From Halochromatium salexigens (GTDB lineage: Bacteria; Pseudomonadota; Gammaproteobacteria; Chromatiales; Chromatiaceae): DNA of 64,000 nucleotides. Shown piece by piece: positions 24,845 through 33,895 of the stretch (position 1 is its first letter; each line of letters begins with the position of its first letter). Both the position numbers and the translations under genes were made by a program. Location: contig NZ_NHSF01000010.1 in assembly GCF_016653295.1 (NCBI RefSeq), positions 1 to 64,000 on the forward strand, given 5' to 3'. A model generated the notes under the pieces. That model made no database searches. It worked only from the letters and a program-made list of their open reading frames with translations, and was not told where the DNA came from.

Positions 24845-26077
24845 ATGAAAAGAATCGTCTATCGGGAATGGCTGGTCCAGCCTCAACGCTACTGGGGCTT
24901 ACTCGCAATCCTCGCGGCCCTGGTCGCGGTCGGCGGGCTGTCGGCACTGTACATGGAGCACGAGGGTCACTGGGTCACTGGTATGACGAATTCAGTGGTC
25001 TGGGGTACACCCCATGTGTTTGCCGTGTTTTTGATCATCGCCGCCTCGGGTGCATTGAATGTGGCCTCGATCGGGACCGTGTTCGACAAGAAGGCCTACA
25101 AGCCGCTTGCGCGTCTGTCCGGATTATTGGCTGTCGCGCTGCTGATTGGCGGTCTGCTGGTGCTGGTGCTCGATCTGGGCCGCCCTGATCGGCTCCTCGT
25201 CGCCATGACGACCTACAATTTCAGCTCGATCTTTGCCTGGAATATCTTCCTCTACTCCGGATTCGCGGCAATTGTGATCGGCTACCTCTGGACCATGGCC
25301 GAGCGCAAGGGCAATCATCTGCAGAAGCCGGTCGGCACCTTCGCCTTTCTCTGGCGTCTAGCGCTGACCACGGGGACGGGCTCGATCTTTGGCTTTCTCG
25401 TCGGGCGCGAGGCCTACGATGCCGCGATCCTGGCGCCGATGTTCGTGGTCATGTCGTTCGCCTATGGGCTGGCGGTCTACATGCTGGTGCTGTTTTATAC
25501 CTTTGATGCCGATGGCCGGCCGATTGGCCCCGCGATGCTCAAGCGCCTGCGGAACTTACTGGGGCTCTTCGTCGCCGCGATCCTGTACTTCACCTTGGTC
25601 TATCATCTGACCAAACTCTACGGCGCCAAGCATAGCGATATCGAGGCCTTCATTCTGATCAATGGCGGTCTCTACAGCGCTATGTTTTGGGTCGGTTGGA
25701 TCTTGATCGGTGGCTTGCTGCCGCTCGGGATCATTTACCATCCCGAACTCAATCAGCAGCGCGACTGGATCACGACGGCCTGTGCCCTCGTCATCGTCGG
25801 TGGGTTTGCCGCGATGTATGTGATCATCGTCGGTAGTCAAGCCTATCCTCAGGAGATGTTCCCCGGTCACAACGTCATCCAATTCGGCGCGCCAGGTGAT
25901 GTTGGTGGCCGGATTGCACCTTACTCGCCGAGTTTGCCTGAAATTCTGCTCGGTATTGGCGGCGTTGGTATCGCGCTATTAATCACTGCCGTTGGTGTGC
26001 GCGTGCTGCAATTCCTGCCTGAGTCACTCGCCGACCGTGATGTTGATCCGCACGCGAGCGCACGCCCGGCCGCCTAA
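24845..26077 (+). CDS. dsrP: NrfD-family membrane protein DsrP
   Basis: DsrP is the NrfD/PsrC-like integral membrane subunit that exchanges electrons with quinones on behalf of DsrO and DsrJ. From the ATG at 24845 (MKRIVYREWLVQPQRYW) it has 410 residues and about ten transmembrane helices with no obvious heme-binding motif. The frame is open from 24797, but that extension is neither hydrophobic nor conserved. It follows dsrO directly. Confidence 0.95.
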   Translation: MKRIVYREWLVQPQRYWGLLAILAALVAVGGLSALYMEHEGHWVTGMTNSVVWGTPHVFAVFLIIAASGALNVASIGTVFDKKAYKPLARLSGLLAVALLIGGLLVLVLDLGRPDRLLVAMTTYNFSSIFAWNIFLYSGFAAIVIGYLWTMAERKGNHLQKPVGTFAFLWRLALTTGTGSIFGFLVGREAYDAAILAPMFVVMSFAYGLAVYMLVLFYTFDADGRPIGPAMLKRLRNLLGLFVAAILYFTLVYHLTKLYGAKHSDIEAFILINGGLYSAMFWVGWILIGGLLPLGIIYHPELNQQRDWITTACALVIVGGFAAMYVIIVGSQAYPQEMFPGHNVIQFGAPGDVGGRIAPYSPSLPEILLGIGGVGIALLITAVGVRVLQFLPESLADRDVDPHASARPAA

Positions 26078-26176
26078 GCGCGACTCGCGTTCCGGCGCGG
26101 GCATCTCCATCTCCGGCATGGCCGCGCGGCGCCATGACGACTTGACTCTGGATCCGCTGGGCCCGATGACAATCCT

Positions 26177-27553
26177 ATGGCGCATCTCTATCTCTCGGCG
26201 TCGCAAAAGTCTTCCGGGAAGACGACGCTCAGTATTGGGCTGATCCGCGAACTCTATCGGCGCGGCCAGACCGTGCAGCCATTCAAGAAAGGTCCCGACT
26301 ACATCGATCCGCTGTGGCTGGCACGAGCAGCGGGGGGACGCGCTTGTCACAATCTTGACTACCACACCATGCCGGTCGACGAGATCCGCAGCAATTTTGC
26401 CCGTCTGCTGCAAACCTCGACACTGGGTCTGATCGAAGGCAATGTCGGTCTCTACGATAGCATCCACATCAACGGTGCCGGCTCCAATGCCGAGTTAGCC
26501 AAGCTACTCGGCGCGCCATTAGTGCTGGTGATCAATGCCCAGGGGATGGGGCGTGGGATCGCGCCCCTCTTGCTCGGCTATCAGGCGTTTGACCCGGACC
26601 TTTGGATCGGCGGCGTCATCCTCAATAAGGTCGGAGGATCGCGCCATGAGTCCAATCTGCGACGGGTGATCGAGTATTACACGGATCTTCCGGTCCTCGG
26701 GGCAGTGCCGCGCTCGGCCGAACTTGCGATCGAGGAACGGCATCTCGGGCTGATCCCGAGTAATGAGGCGATGGCGGTGGAGGCGACGATCGAGGCGATT
26801 CACCGAGCGGTGGCGGAAACGGTCGACGTCGACCGGGTGCTTGGGATCGCCGAACGCGCGCCCGAGTCGGACGCGGTGCCGAGTCCGCTAGAACACAGGC
26901 CCCCTGGTGAGCCCCAGGTTCGTATCGGCATTGCCCAGGATGAGGTCTTTGGCTTCTATTATCCCGATGATCTTGCCGGCTTGGAGCGGGCTGGGGCCGA
27001 GTTGGTGCCTTTCAGTCCACTCGCTGATGCGAATCTGCCCGCTGTCGATGGCCTGATCCTTGGGGGTGGGTTTCCGGAGTCGCGCATGGCTGAACTCGAA
27101 GCGAATCGAGCAATGCGCGAGTCGATTGCCGCTTTTATTGCCGATGGCGGTGTCGCCTATGCCGAATGCGGCGGCCTGATGTACCTCTGCGAGCGTTTGC
27201 ACTGGGAGCGCCAATCGTGCGCAATGTGCGGCGTGCTCGATGCCGACGTGGCCATGCATGACCGTCCCCAGGGACGCGGTTATGTGCATTTGCGTGAAAC
27301 CGACGCCTTTCCCTGGCCGCACGCACCCGCGAATGTGACTGAAATCCGCGCGCATGAATTCCATCATTCGGCCATTGTCGAGGCGAGCCCCGATTGGCGC
27401 TACGCTTTCAATGTCCTGCGTGGCACCGGCATTGACGGGCAACATGACGGTATCATTCACCAGAATCTCCTGGCGAGCTATGCGCACTTGCGCGATGTCG
27501 GCGCGGTGAATTGGACAGGACGTTTCGTCGAGCGGATCAGGTCGATGCGTTAG
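26177..27553 (+). CDS. dsrN: siroheme amidase/cobyrinate diamide synthase-like protein DsrN
   Basis: DsrN resembles cobyrinic acid a,c-diamide synthase (CobB/CbiA). It is thought to use glutamine and ATP to amidate siroheme for DsrAB. The 458-residue protein has an N-terminal P-loop domain (SSGKTTLSIGL, about residues 11-21; KKGPDYIDP) and a C-terminal glutamine amidotransferase domain. The amidotransferase nucleophile cysteine lies in YAECGGLMYL, with a downstream HEFHHS. The ATG has a poor ribosome site, and 99 bp separate it from dsrP. Confidence 0.95.
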   Translation: MAHLYLSASQKSSGKTTLSIGLIRELYRRGQTVQPFKKGPDYIDPLWLARAAGGRACHNLDYHTMPVDEIRSNFARLLQTSTLGLIEGNVGLYDSIHINGAGSNAELAKLLGAPLVLVINAQGMGRGIAPLLLGYQAFDPDLWIGGVILNKVGGSRHESNLRRVIEYYTDLPVLGAVPRSAELAIEERHLGLIPSNEAMAVEATIEAIHRAVAETVDVDRVLGIAERAPESDAVPSPLEHRPPGEPQVRIGIAQDEVFGFYYPDDLAGLERAGAELVPFSPLADANLPAVDGLILGGGFPESRMAELEANRAMRESIAAFIADGGVAYAECGGLMYLCERLHWERQSCAMCGVLDADVAMHDRPQGRGYVHLRETDAFPWPHAPANVTEIRAHEFHHSAIVEASPDWRYAFNVLRGTGIDGQHDGIIHQNLLASYAHLRDVGAVNWTGRFVERIRSMR

Positions 27554-27658
27554 CGCGCAGCGCTGCCGCAGCCTCAAAACCGATGCTCGGCGTTAGGTGC
27601 GGAAGTCCCTGCACTCGCGCCATGAGCTGGACTAAGGTAACGAGTTAAAAGAGGGCTT

Positions 27659-27973
27659 ATGTTCAAATTGACGACAGCGGCCGCTGAGCAGGTCTTGAAG
27701 GCAGCGAAAGAAGGGGGAGCCGAAGGGATGTCGTTGCGGCTCGCGGCGAGCCAACAGGCCGATGGCACCATTGAGTATCGCATGGGATTCGATGCCGCGA
27801 CGGAAGAGGATATTCGCTTTCAGAGCGAAGGCGTGGACCTCGTGATGACACCCGAGGATGTGCCGCTGCTCGATGAAACCATGATGGATTTCGTCGAGAT
27901 CGAGCCTGGTCAGCCACATTTCATCTTCCTGAATCCGAAGGACCCCAATTATCAACCTCCGGCCGATGCCTGA
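27659..27973 (+). CDS. dsrR: A-type scaffold-like protein DsrR
   Basis: DsrR is an IscA/SufA-fold protein of the dsr operon, implicated in A. vinosum in post-transcriptional control of dsr expression. The 104-residue protein shows the A-type fold pattern (LTTAAAEQVLKAA) but contains no cysteine, so the three cluster ligands of true A-type carriers are missing, as is known for DsrR. AGAGGG four bases before the ATG is a close-spaced ribosome site. Confidence 0.95.
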   Translation: MFKLTTAAAEQVLKAAKEGGAEGMSLRLAASQQADGTIEYRMGFDAATEEDIRFQSEGVDLVMTPEDVPLLDETMMDFVEIEPGQPHFIFLNPKDPNYQPPADA

Positions 27974-28009
27974 GCGCTGGTGCCTGTTCACTGCTCTGGC
28001 CACTGACCC

Positions 28010-29191
28010 ATGGAACTCGCGAGCGAGGACAAGTTACGCCTGAACGTGCTCTTGGCGAATCAGCCGCAGGCGATTCGCATCGATGAGTCGCGGCTGATCG
28101 TCTACGGCCTTTCGCAGCGAGGAGAGGCGAAGGTGGTGTTGAACCCGAGCGGTGCTGCGGATGCTTATCTGCGTGCTGTCAAGGAACTGATCTCGGGCCA
28201 CATCCTAGGCTCGCCGGGTGGTTATCCGGTCTATCTGCGGCGCTGGACGCGCATGGGACAGATGCGCGATCAAAGCCTGGAGCAGCTGTTGATGCTTGGT
28301 GAATCCGAGGCGGTGGTCGCCGTGGTCGGCTCGCCAGGCCTGACGCCCGAACTGGCGCGGCGTGCTTGGTGGGCGATGGAGGACGCCGAGAACGCGAGGC
28401 GCATGCTCGCCAATCCCACCATCGCCGCCAGCGACATGGGCCCGATGCTGGCCGCCTATCTGGTCGAGTACTTGCCGTTCGAGACCGAGCACGAGAAGAT
28501 GATGGAATCGGTTCGGCTGGTCCTGCAACCGGGCTTGTTGAGTGAGGAGACGATCCTTGATCTGTGGCGCAAATCGGCGCGTAAGCAGGCCTATCTGGTC
28601 GGCTTCCTGCGTGCGCGGCCCGATGATCTGCCGGATCAGCCCAAGCCGCGCGCCGATGCCGAGGCGATTGCCGAGGCACTCGCCGACGAACTGCGAGCGG
28701 GCAATGCGATTGCCGGCCTTTTGGTGCGCGTCACCAGTGCGGGTGGTCAAGGCTTTATGAAGACGCTATCGGCGGTGCTCGCGAAGCCGCCGAACCAAGA
28801 GGTTGTCAGTGCCAGCTTTGATCTGTTGCGCGGCTACTTCTCGGTACTGCGCCCCGAGGGTGACCCTAATCTGACCATCGATGCCTTACTCGCCGATGGC
28901 CAGGCCTTTGCCGGGTTCGATGGGCCGCTGACCCCGCCAGAGGGCGCCCCGGCGGATTCCATCTCGCGCGATCCTGTATCGGACTCTGTATCCCCCAGCG
29001 TACGGCGCATTCTTAAACAGCTGCCAGAGGCGACGCCCGATTTAGCGGCAATGCGCGTGCTCTCGGGCACGGGCTACGGGCTGATCCGGCCGCTACTGCC
29101 TGATCCCGCCACGCTCGGTAGCTTGATGCGGCGCAAACTCACGCCGGTGACCGAGCCGCTGCAGGCACGGATCGCGCGGCTGCTCAGCTAG
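28010..29191 (+). CDS. dsrS: sulfur-oxidation-associated protein DsrS
   Basis: DsrS is the last gene of the operon. It is a soluble cytoplasmic protein whose loss in A. vinosum affects sulfur oxidation without being absolutely essential. The 393-residue protein is helix-rich and has no signal peptide, cofactor motif or cysteine cluster. It starts 36 bp after dsrR. Its last 8 bases overlap the convergent rpiA gene, which leaves no room for a separate terminator. Confidence 0.92.
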   Translation: MELASEDKLRLNVLLANQPQAIRIDESRLIVYGLSQRGEAKVVLNPSGAADAYLRAVKELISGHILGSPGGYPVYLRRWTRMGQMRDQSLEQLLMLGESEAVVAVVGSPGLTPELARRAWWAMEDAENARRMLANPTIAASDMGPMLAAYLVEYLPFETEHEKMMESVRLVLQPGLLSEETILDLWRKSARKQAYLVGFLRARPDDLPDQPKPRADAEAIAEALADELRAGNAIAGLLVRVTSAGGQGFMKTLSAVLAKPPNQEVVSASFDLLRGYFSVLRPEGDPNLTIDALLADGQAFAGFDGPLTPPEGAPADSISRDPVSDSVSPSVRRILKQLPEATPDLAAMRVLSGTGYGLIRPLLPDPATLGSLMRRKLTPVTEPLQARIARLLS

Positions 29192-29855
29192 CCGTTACCG
29201 TGCGCGGTCCACTAGCGGAGCCCAGGATCAGCAGATCGGCCGGACGCAGCGCGAAGATGCCCACCGTGACCACGCCAGCGAGGTTATTGATCCCCTGCTC
29301 CAGCTTCATCGGCTCCATGATTTGCAGCCCGTGGACGTCGAGGATCAGGTTGCCATTGTCGGTGGTGAAACCCTCGCGCCAGACCGGGTTGCCGCCGAGC
29401 TTGACCAGTTCGCGCGCGACATAGCTGCGCGCCATCGGGATGACCTCGACCGGCAGCGGGAAGTCGCCGAGCACCGAGACCAGCTTGCTCTCATCGGCGA
29501 TGCAGACGAAACGCTCGCTGGCCGCGGCGACGATCTTCTCGCGCGTCAGCGCGCCGCCGCCGCCCTTGATCAACTGCAGCGCCTTGTTCGACTCGTCGGC
29601 GCCATCGACATAGAGCGAGAGGTCGCCGCTGGCATTGAGGTCGAGCACCGGGATGCCGTGCTCGGCAAGACGCGCGCTCGAGGCCTCGGAGCTGGAGACG
29701 GCGCCGTCGATGCGCCCCTTGATGGTCGCTAGGTAATCGATAAAGTGGTTCACCGTCGAGCCGGTGCCGACGCCAATGACGCCGCCCTCAACCTGGCTCA
29801 GTGCGGCCTCCGCCGCCTGCTTCTTGAACTGATCCTGATGCTGTGCAGGGTCCAT
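29184..29855 (-). CDS. rpiA: ribose-5-phosphate isomerase A
   Basis: RpiA interconverts ribose 5-phosphate and ribulose 5-phosphate in the pentose-phosphate and Calvin cycles. The 223-residue protein has the family motifs [12 protein letters not shown] (about residues 26-37), [13 protein letters not shown] (about 84-91) and [12 protein letters not shown] (about 96-107). GAGGAG five bases before the ATG fixes the start. It is convergent with dsrS and overlaps it by 8 bp. In an autotroph it also supplies the precursor of the CO2 acceptor. Confidence 0.97.
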   Translation of the reverse strand: MDPAQHQDQFKKQAAEAALSQVEGGVIGVGTGSTVNHFIDYLATIKGRIDGAVSSSEASSARLAEHGIPVLDLNASGDLSLYVDGADESNKALQLIKGGGGALTREKIVAAASERFVCIADESKLVSVLGDFPLPVEVIPMARSYVARELVKLGGNPVWREGFTTDNGNLILDVHGLQIMEPMKLEQGINNLAGVVTVGIFALRPADLLILGSASGPRTVTAS

Positions 29856-29990
29856 GGCCGCTCCTCGATTGCTGTTTGGTTGATAGAAAGGATGCGAAGT
29901 ATATCAAAGGCCTTTCGGACGGATCTGTCGTATCCTGAGGCGTTTTGCCCCGTTATCCTCGGTTATTTTCCCTGGCCCGACGCGATCCCT

Positions 29991-31520
29991 ATGCTGCACT
30001 CCTATATCGAGCGAATCCTCAAGGCCCGCGTCTACGATATCGCGATCGAATCACCGTTGACCCTCGCCAAGGGACTCTCGCGGCGCCTCGGTAACCGCGT
30101 GTTGCTCAAGCGCGAAGATCTCCAGCCGGTGTTCTCGTTCAAGCTTCGTGGTGCCTACAACAAGCTCCGCCACCTGCCCGTCGCTGCCCTTGAGCAGGGC
30201 GTGATCGCGGCCTCAGCGGGCAACCATGCGCAAGGCGTCTCGATGGGAGCTTCGCATCTTGGGGTGCAGGCGGTGATCGTGATGCCCAAGACCACACCGG
30301 GCATCAAGGTCGACGCGGTGCGTCAGTGGGGGGGCAAGGCGGTCCTGTACGGAGACTCGTTCGACGAGGCCTATCGCCATGCCATGACATTGGCCGAGGA
30401 GCGTGCGCTGACGTTCCTGCATCCGTTCGATGATCCGGATGTCATCGCCGGTCAGGGCACCATCGGCATGGAGATCCTGCGCCAGCATCCCGACCCACCA
30501 CATGCGCTCTTCGTGCCGGTCGGCGGCGGTGGGCTGATCGCCGGGATCGCGGCCTATGTGAAGTCGATCCATCCCGAGGTGCGGATCATCGGCGTCGAGC
30601 CCGAGGAGGCGCCAACCCTGCACGCCGCGCTGGCCGCTGATGCGCCCGTGCTGCTGCCTGAGGTTGGACTGTTCGCCGACGGCGTTGCGGTGCGGCGGAT
30701 CGGCGAGGAGACCTTCCGCATCGCGCGCGAGACCGTCGACGAGGTGGTGCTGGTCAGCGCCGATGCGATCTGCGCCGCGATCAAGGATATTTACGACGAC
30801 ACCCGTGGTATCGCCGAGCCCGCTGGGGCGCTTTCCGTGGCTGGGCTCAAGCAATATGTCGAGCGCACCGGTGTGCGCGACGCGGCGCTGATCGCGATCG
30901 AGAGCGGCGCCAACATCAACTTCGATCGCCTGCGCCATGTCGCCGAGCGTGCCGAACTCGGCGAGCGCCGTGAGGCCCTGTTCGCGGTCGCGATCCCGGA
31001 GCGACCGGGCAGTTTTCTCGCCTTCTGCAAGGCGCTCGGCAAGCGTCAGATCACTGAGTTCAACTACCGCTATGCCGATCAGCATCAGGCCGTCGTTTTT
31101 GTCGGGGTCGAGCTCGGCGGCGGCCTTGCCGAGCGCCATGAGATGATCGAACGCATCGAGAAGAAGGGCTTCGAGGTCACGGATATGAGCGACAATGAGA
31201 CCGCGAAGCTGCATATCCGCTTCATGGTCGGTGGCCATGCCCCCGGCGTCACCAATGAGCGCCTGATCCGCTTCGAGTTCCCGGAACGCCCCGGGGCCTT
31301 GCTGACGTTTCTCTCCGGGTTGGGTCGGCGCTGGAATATCAGCTTGTTCCATTACCGTAACCATGGCGCCGCCTATGGCCGGGTGCTGATGGGGATTCAG
31401 GTATCAGAGGCCGAGGAAGCCGGGTTCCATGAACTGTTGACCGGTCTAGGCTATCCGTTTTGGGATGAGAGCGAGAACCCGGCCTATCGGCTGTTCGCCG
31501 GCAGCGAGCGCGGGGCCTGA
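29991..31520 (+). CDS. ilvA: threonine ammonia-lyase, biosynthetic
   Basis: IlvA deaminates threonine to 2-oxobutanoate, the first step of isoleucine synthesis. From the ATG at 29991 (MLHSYIERILKARVYD) it has 509 residues. The PLP lysine lies in FSFKLRGAYNK (about residues 46-56), the phosphate loop is GGGGLIAG, and two C-terminal ACT-like regulatory domains span about residues 325-505. The frame is open from 29745, but that part is antisense to rpiA. The C-terminal ACT pair implies feedback by isoleucine and valine. A long hairpin covers its stop codon. Confidence 0.95.
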   Translation: MLHSYIERILKARVYDIAIESPLTLAKGLSRRLGNRVLLKREDLQPVFSFKLRGAYNKLRHLPVAALEQGVIAASAGNHAQGVSMGASHLGVQAVIVMPKTTPGIKVDAVRQWGGKAVLYGDSFDEAYRHAMTLAEERALTFLHPFDDPDVIAGQGTIGMEILRQHPDPPHALFVPVGGGGLIAGIAAYVKSIHPEVRIIGVEPEEAPTLHAALAADAPVLLPEVGLFADGVAVRRIGEETFRIARETVDEVVLVSADAICAAIKDIYDDTRGIAEPAGALSVAGLKQYVERTGVRDAALIAIESGANINFDRLRHVAERAELGERREALFAVAIPERPGSFLAFCKALGKRQITEFNYRYADQHQAVVFVGVELGGGLAERHEMIERIEKKGFEVTDMSDNETAKLHIRFMVGGHAPGVTNERLIRFEFPERPGALLTFLSGLGRRWNISLFHYRNHGAAYGRVLMGIQVSEAEEAGFHELLTGLGYPFWDESENPAYRLFAGSERGA

Positions 31521-31550
31521 TCGCGGGCATCCTCGATCAGGGCCCGCGCT
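31507..31550. terminator. long hairpin between convergent ilvA and cyclo-ligase genes
   Basis: 31507-31523 and 31534-31550 are complementary over 17 bp with one mismatch, around a 10-base loop. The structure spans the stop codons of both convergent genes. It lacks a U-tract, so termination by itself is uncertain. It may act as a bidirectional barrier to antisense read-through. Confidence 0.5.
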
Positions 31551-32124
31551 GGTAGAGGGCGTGCTCGGTGACGACGGCATCCAAGGGAAGATCCCAGGGT
31601 TCGGGCTCGATGGCGTCCAGACGTTGGCATTCGTGCGCCAGGCCAATCAGACGTGGGCGTTGCCAATGCCGGCGATCGCGCAGGAAGGCCAGGCTGCGAT
31701 CATAGAAGCCCGCGCCCATGCCGATGCGATGACAGTGCGCATCGAACCCAACGAGCGGCACCAGAATCACATGCAGGCCCTGAGGCGGCACGATCTGGCG
31801 GTAGCGCCCGCTCGGCTCCAGGATGCCGAAACGATTGCGTCGCCAGCGCGTCTTGGGTGCGTCGTGAACGAACCAGAGCCGACCCGGCGTATGGGGTCGC
31901 AGCACTGGTAGGTACCAGTGGCGACGGCCTCGGAGTTGCTCGCGGATCGGCGTCGGGTCGAGTTCGCCAGCGATCGGCAGATAAAACGCGATACGACGAG
32001 CCGAGCGGATCAGGCCGCTGCTGAGCAACCGGCGACAGACGGCCGCAGCATGATCACGCTGCGCACGCTGACTGAGTTCGCGGCGGGCACGACGGAGGCG
32101 GCGGCGGAGTAAGGGATCGGTCAC
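31537..32124 (-). CDS. ygfA: 5-formyltetrahydrofolate cyclo-ligase
   Basis: The enzyme converts 5-formyl-THF to 5,10-methenyl-THF using ATP. The family motif GMGAGFYDRSLAFLR lies at about residues 145-159, and LVPLVGFDAHCHRIG precedes it. The frame is open to 32238, but no ATG falls near the family N-terminus. The GTG at 32124 (VTDPLLRRRLRRARREL) is the likely start and gives 195 residues. As in many proteobacteria it lies directly downstream of the 6S RNA gene and may be co-transcribed with it. Confidence 0.9.
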   Translation of the reverse strand: MTDPLLRRRLRRARRELSQRAQRDHAAAVCRRLLSSGLIRSARRIAFYLPIAGELDPTPIREQLRGRRHWYLPVLRPHTPGRLWFVHDAPKTRWRRNRFGILEPSGRYRQIVPPQGLHVILVPLVGFDAHCHRIGMGAGFYDRSLAFLRDRRHWQRPRLIGLAHECQRLDAIEPEPWDLPLDAVVTEHALYQRGP

Positions 32125-32231
32125 AATGGTGAGCGCAAGCGGCCGGCGACATTCGAGCCAATCACAGTGTTCGCTGGTCCAACGAGACCTGGCTGGACAT
32201 GAGGGGGCGCGGTTCGGTGAGCGAAGGAGGG

Positions 32232-32427
32232 GAGACACCTCCCGCCTGTGCCGGTGCAGTCCTTCGTTCTTGAACCAGAGGGTTCAAGTGGGGACGCTGC
32301 ATCGCGCTTCAGGCTTTCCGCTCTTCGGCGGACACGCACAACGGCTCGATTCTTAGCGTCCCCAGGGTACGGATTAGGCTCAAGAAAATACCCAGGCCGC
32401 TGCCGTTCACCGCAGGAGATGTCTAAC
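32232..32427 (-). ncRNA. ssrS: 6S RNA
   Basis: 6S RNA mimics an open promoter and sequesters sigma-70 RNA polymerase in stationary phase. On the minus strand the 5' end (GACATCTCCTGCGGTG) pairs with the 3' end (CACAGGCGGGAGGTGTC) to close the molecule. The interior shows recognisable elements: GAAAGCCTGAAGC and the late hairpin CTTGAACC-CT-GGTTCAAG, close to the E. coli sequence. Length is about 196 nt. The position between zapA and the cyclo-ligase gene is the conserved one. The exact ends are estimated from pairing. Confidence 0.9.
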
Positions 32428-32433
32428 ACCGAG

Positions 32434-32439
32434 ACTATA
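32434..32439 (-). promoter_or_regulatory. -10 element of the 6S RNA promoter
   Basis: TATAGT on the minus strand (32439-32434) lies seven bases before the estimated 6S start and overlaps the last codons of zapA. The corresponding -35 region is poor. Confidence 0.55.
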
Positions 32440-32797
32440 CTTTATCCTCGACAGCGTCCACCCCGGTCGGTTGGGGGCCCGGAGATGGGTTGCTAGGAAC
32501 CTCCGGCTCAATGGCATTGGTCAAGCGTTCTTGGATCGCCTTGAGCCGCTCGTGCTGCTGGCTGATCGTGTCGCGCTCGCTCATGAGTTCGTAGATGAGA
32601 TTGAGGGCCGCGATCACGGCGATCCGGTCGGCACCGATGATGCGGCCATTCTGACGCACCTCGCGCATCCGCCGATCGAGCAGCTGCGCGGAATTGATCA
32701 ACCCATATTGCTCCTCGGGCGCGCAGGCGATCCGGTACTCCTTGTCGAGGATACGAATGGTGACAGGCATCGACCTGCCGTCGTCGGATGCGTTCAT
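32435..32797 (-). CDS. zapA: cell division protein ZapA
   Basis: ZapA promotes bundling of FtsZ protofilaments at the division site. The 120-residue protein has the N-terminal VTIRILDKEYRIACAPEEQ core, a helical middle with DRIAVIAALNLIYEL, and a coiled-coil-like C-terminal half ending in a Pro-rich tail. GGAGGAG eight bases before the ATG at 32797 supports that start over an internal ATG at 32770. The start overlaps the stop of the upstream zapB-like gene by one base (TAATG). Confidence 0.92.
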   Translation of the reverse strand: MNASDDGRSMPVTIRILDKEYRIACAPEEQYGLINSAQLLDRRMREVRQNGRIIGADRIAVIAALNLIYELMSERDTISQQHERLKAIQERLTNAIEPEVPSNPSPGPQPTGVDAVEDKV

Positions 32798-33006
32798 TAC
32801 AATTGCTCCTCCATCGCCTTCAGGCGTGCGACCATGGCTTCGAGCCGGCTGCGTGCGAGTTCGGTTTTCTCGATCAGCTCGGCACGCTCCGCGACCAAGT
32901 GCTCTTGGCTTGCATGCAACGAGGCATTTTCCTCTTTAAGCTGCTGACACTTGCGGATCAATGCGTCCACGTGTTGCTCTAAGAGATCGATATCGAAGTC
33001 GGCCAT
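32797..33006 (-). CDS. ZapB-like coiled-coil protein (TIGR02449 type)
   Basis: The 69-residue protein is a single coiled coil (LLEQHVDALIRKCQQLKEEN and heptads to the C-terminus). It resembles the small division-associated proteins found directly upstream of zapA in gammaproteobacteria. The stop codon overlaps the zapA start, so translation is probably coupled. A division role is inferred from family and position. Confidence 0.85.
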   Translation of the reverse strand: MADFDIDLLEQHVDALIRKCQQLKEENASLHASQEHLVAERAELIEKTELARSRLEAMVARLKAMEEQL

Positions 33007-33180
33007 GCCGAGCCCCAGCGGGAAAGCTTGTCGCGACTATAGAAGGCGGTCAAGGTTGGGTCAAACCAACTGACTTGATCCGACTGTCCGCCGCCACCGC
33101 CGGGGCCGGTGTCATCCGGGCCCGAGCGGGACTGGATCAGGGCTCCTGCATGCCCCCCACCGATGATTAGGATTTCGTAC

Positions 33181-33891
33181 ATGGTCTCCGATCCCCCCTT
33201 CTTCGACGCCCACCCGGATTACGAGCGCCTGGCTCAGCTGTTGGTCGGTGCCGAGCTGGCGCCCACGCCCGCCGAGGCTCAGGGCATGCTCTGCGGTCTG
33301 CTCGCGCTGCATCTGCCCGATGCGCTCGAGCGCTGGCACGCGCAGTTGCTGGCACCACCGGCGGATGCGCCGGCTGTGCACAGGTGCGAAGCACCAGCCC
33401 ATGCGCACGATGCCGATGGCTCAGTCGCGCCGCTGGATCTGACCGACCACGGGCACGCGCCAGCGCCCGCCAAGCAGGCCGATGGCGATGCCGCCGCGCG
33501 GCGTGCGGCCTTGGACCAGCTCGCGACCTGGACCCAGTCCGCGATCGCCCCACCGTCGGTGAGCTTCGAGCTGCTGCTGCCAGGCGAGGAGCGGCCGCTG
33601 CACGAGCGCGCCAACGGCGTGCTCGACTGGGTGCGCGGCCTGCTGTTCGGGCTCGCGCTCGGGGGCCTGGAGCGTGAGCGCCTGCAGGGACAGGCGCGCG
33701 AGGCCTTCGATGATCTGGTCGAACTCACGCGCCTGGATCTGGAATCGGTCGCGGAAGACGATGCCGATGAACAGGCGCTCACCGAAATCGTTGAATTCTT
33801 GCGCATCGCCGCGATGCTGATCCGCGAGGAAACGGCCAAGACCCTGCCCAACGCGCAAGCCCAGCAGGCGCACGAGAGAGGATGGCATTAA
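33181..33891 (+). CDS. ygfB: UPF0149 protein, YgfB/YecA family
   Basis: The 236-residue protein has the family N-terminus (YERLAQLLVGAELAPTPAEA), the GMLCGLLAL motif and the C-terminal LRIAAMLIREE. A His/Ala-rich insertion at about residues 60-105 is longer than usual. The ATG at 33181 follows AGGA. The frame upstream to 33109 is not conserved. It sits directly before pepP-ubiH-ubiI, as ygfB does in E. coli. The 174-bp gap to its left is divergent from the zapB-like gene and holds the promoters. Confidence 0.9.
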   Translation: MVSDPPFFDAHPDYERLAQLLVGAELAPTPAEAQGMLCGLLALHLPDALERWHAQLLAPPADAPAVHRCEAPAHAHDADGSVAPLDLTDHGHAPAPAKQADGDAAARRAALDQLATWTQSAIAPPSVSFELLLPGEERPLHERANGVLDWVRGLLFGLALGGLERERLQGQAREAFDDLVELTRLDLESVAEDDADEQALTEIVEFLRIAAMLIREETAKTLPNAQAQQAHERGWH

Positions 33892-33895
33892 ACCG

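Noticed and set aside
30213-31364. 383-codon open frame antisense to ilvA
   Set aside because: It is a mirror frame of a clear gene with no family-like motif.
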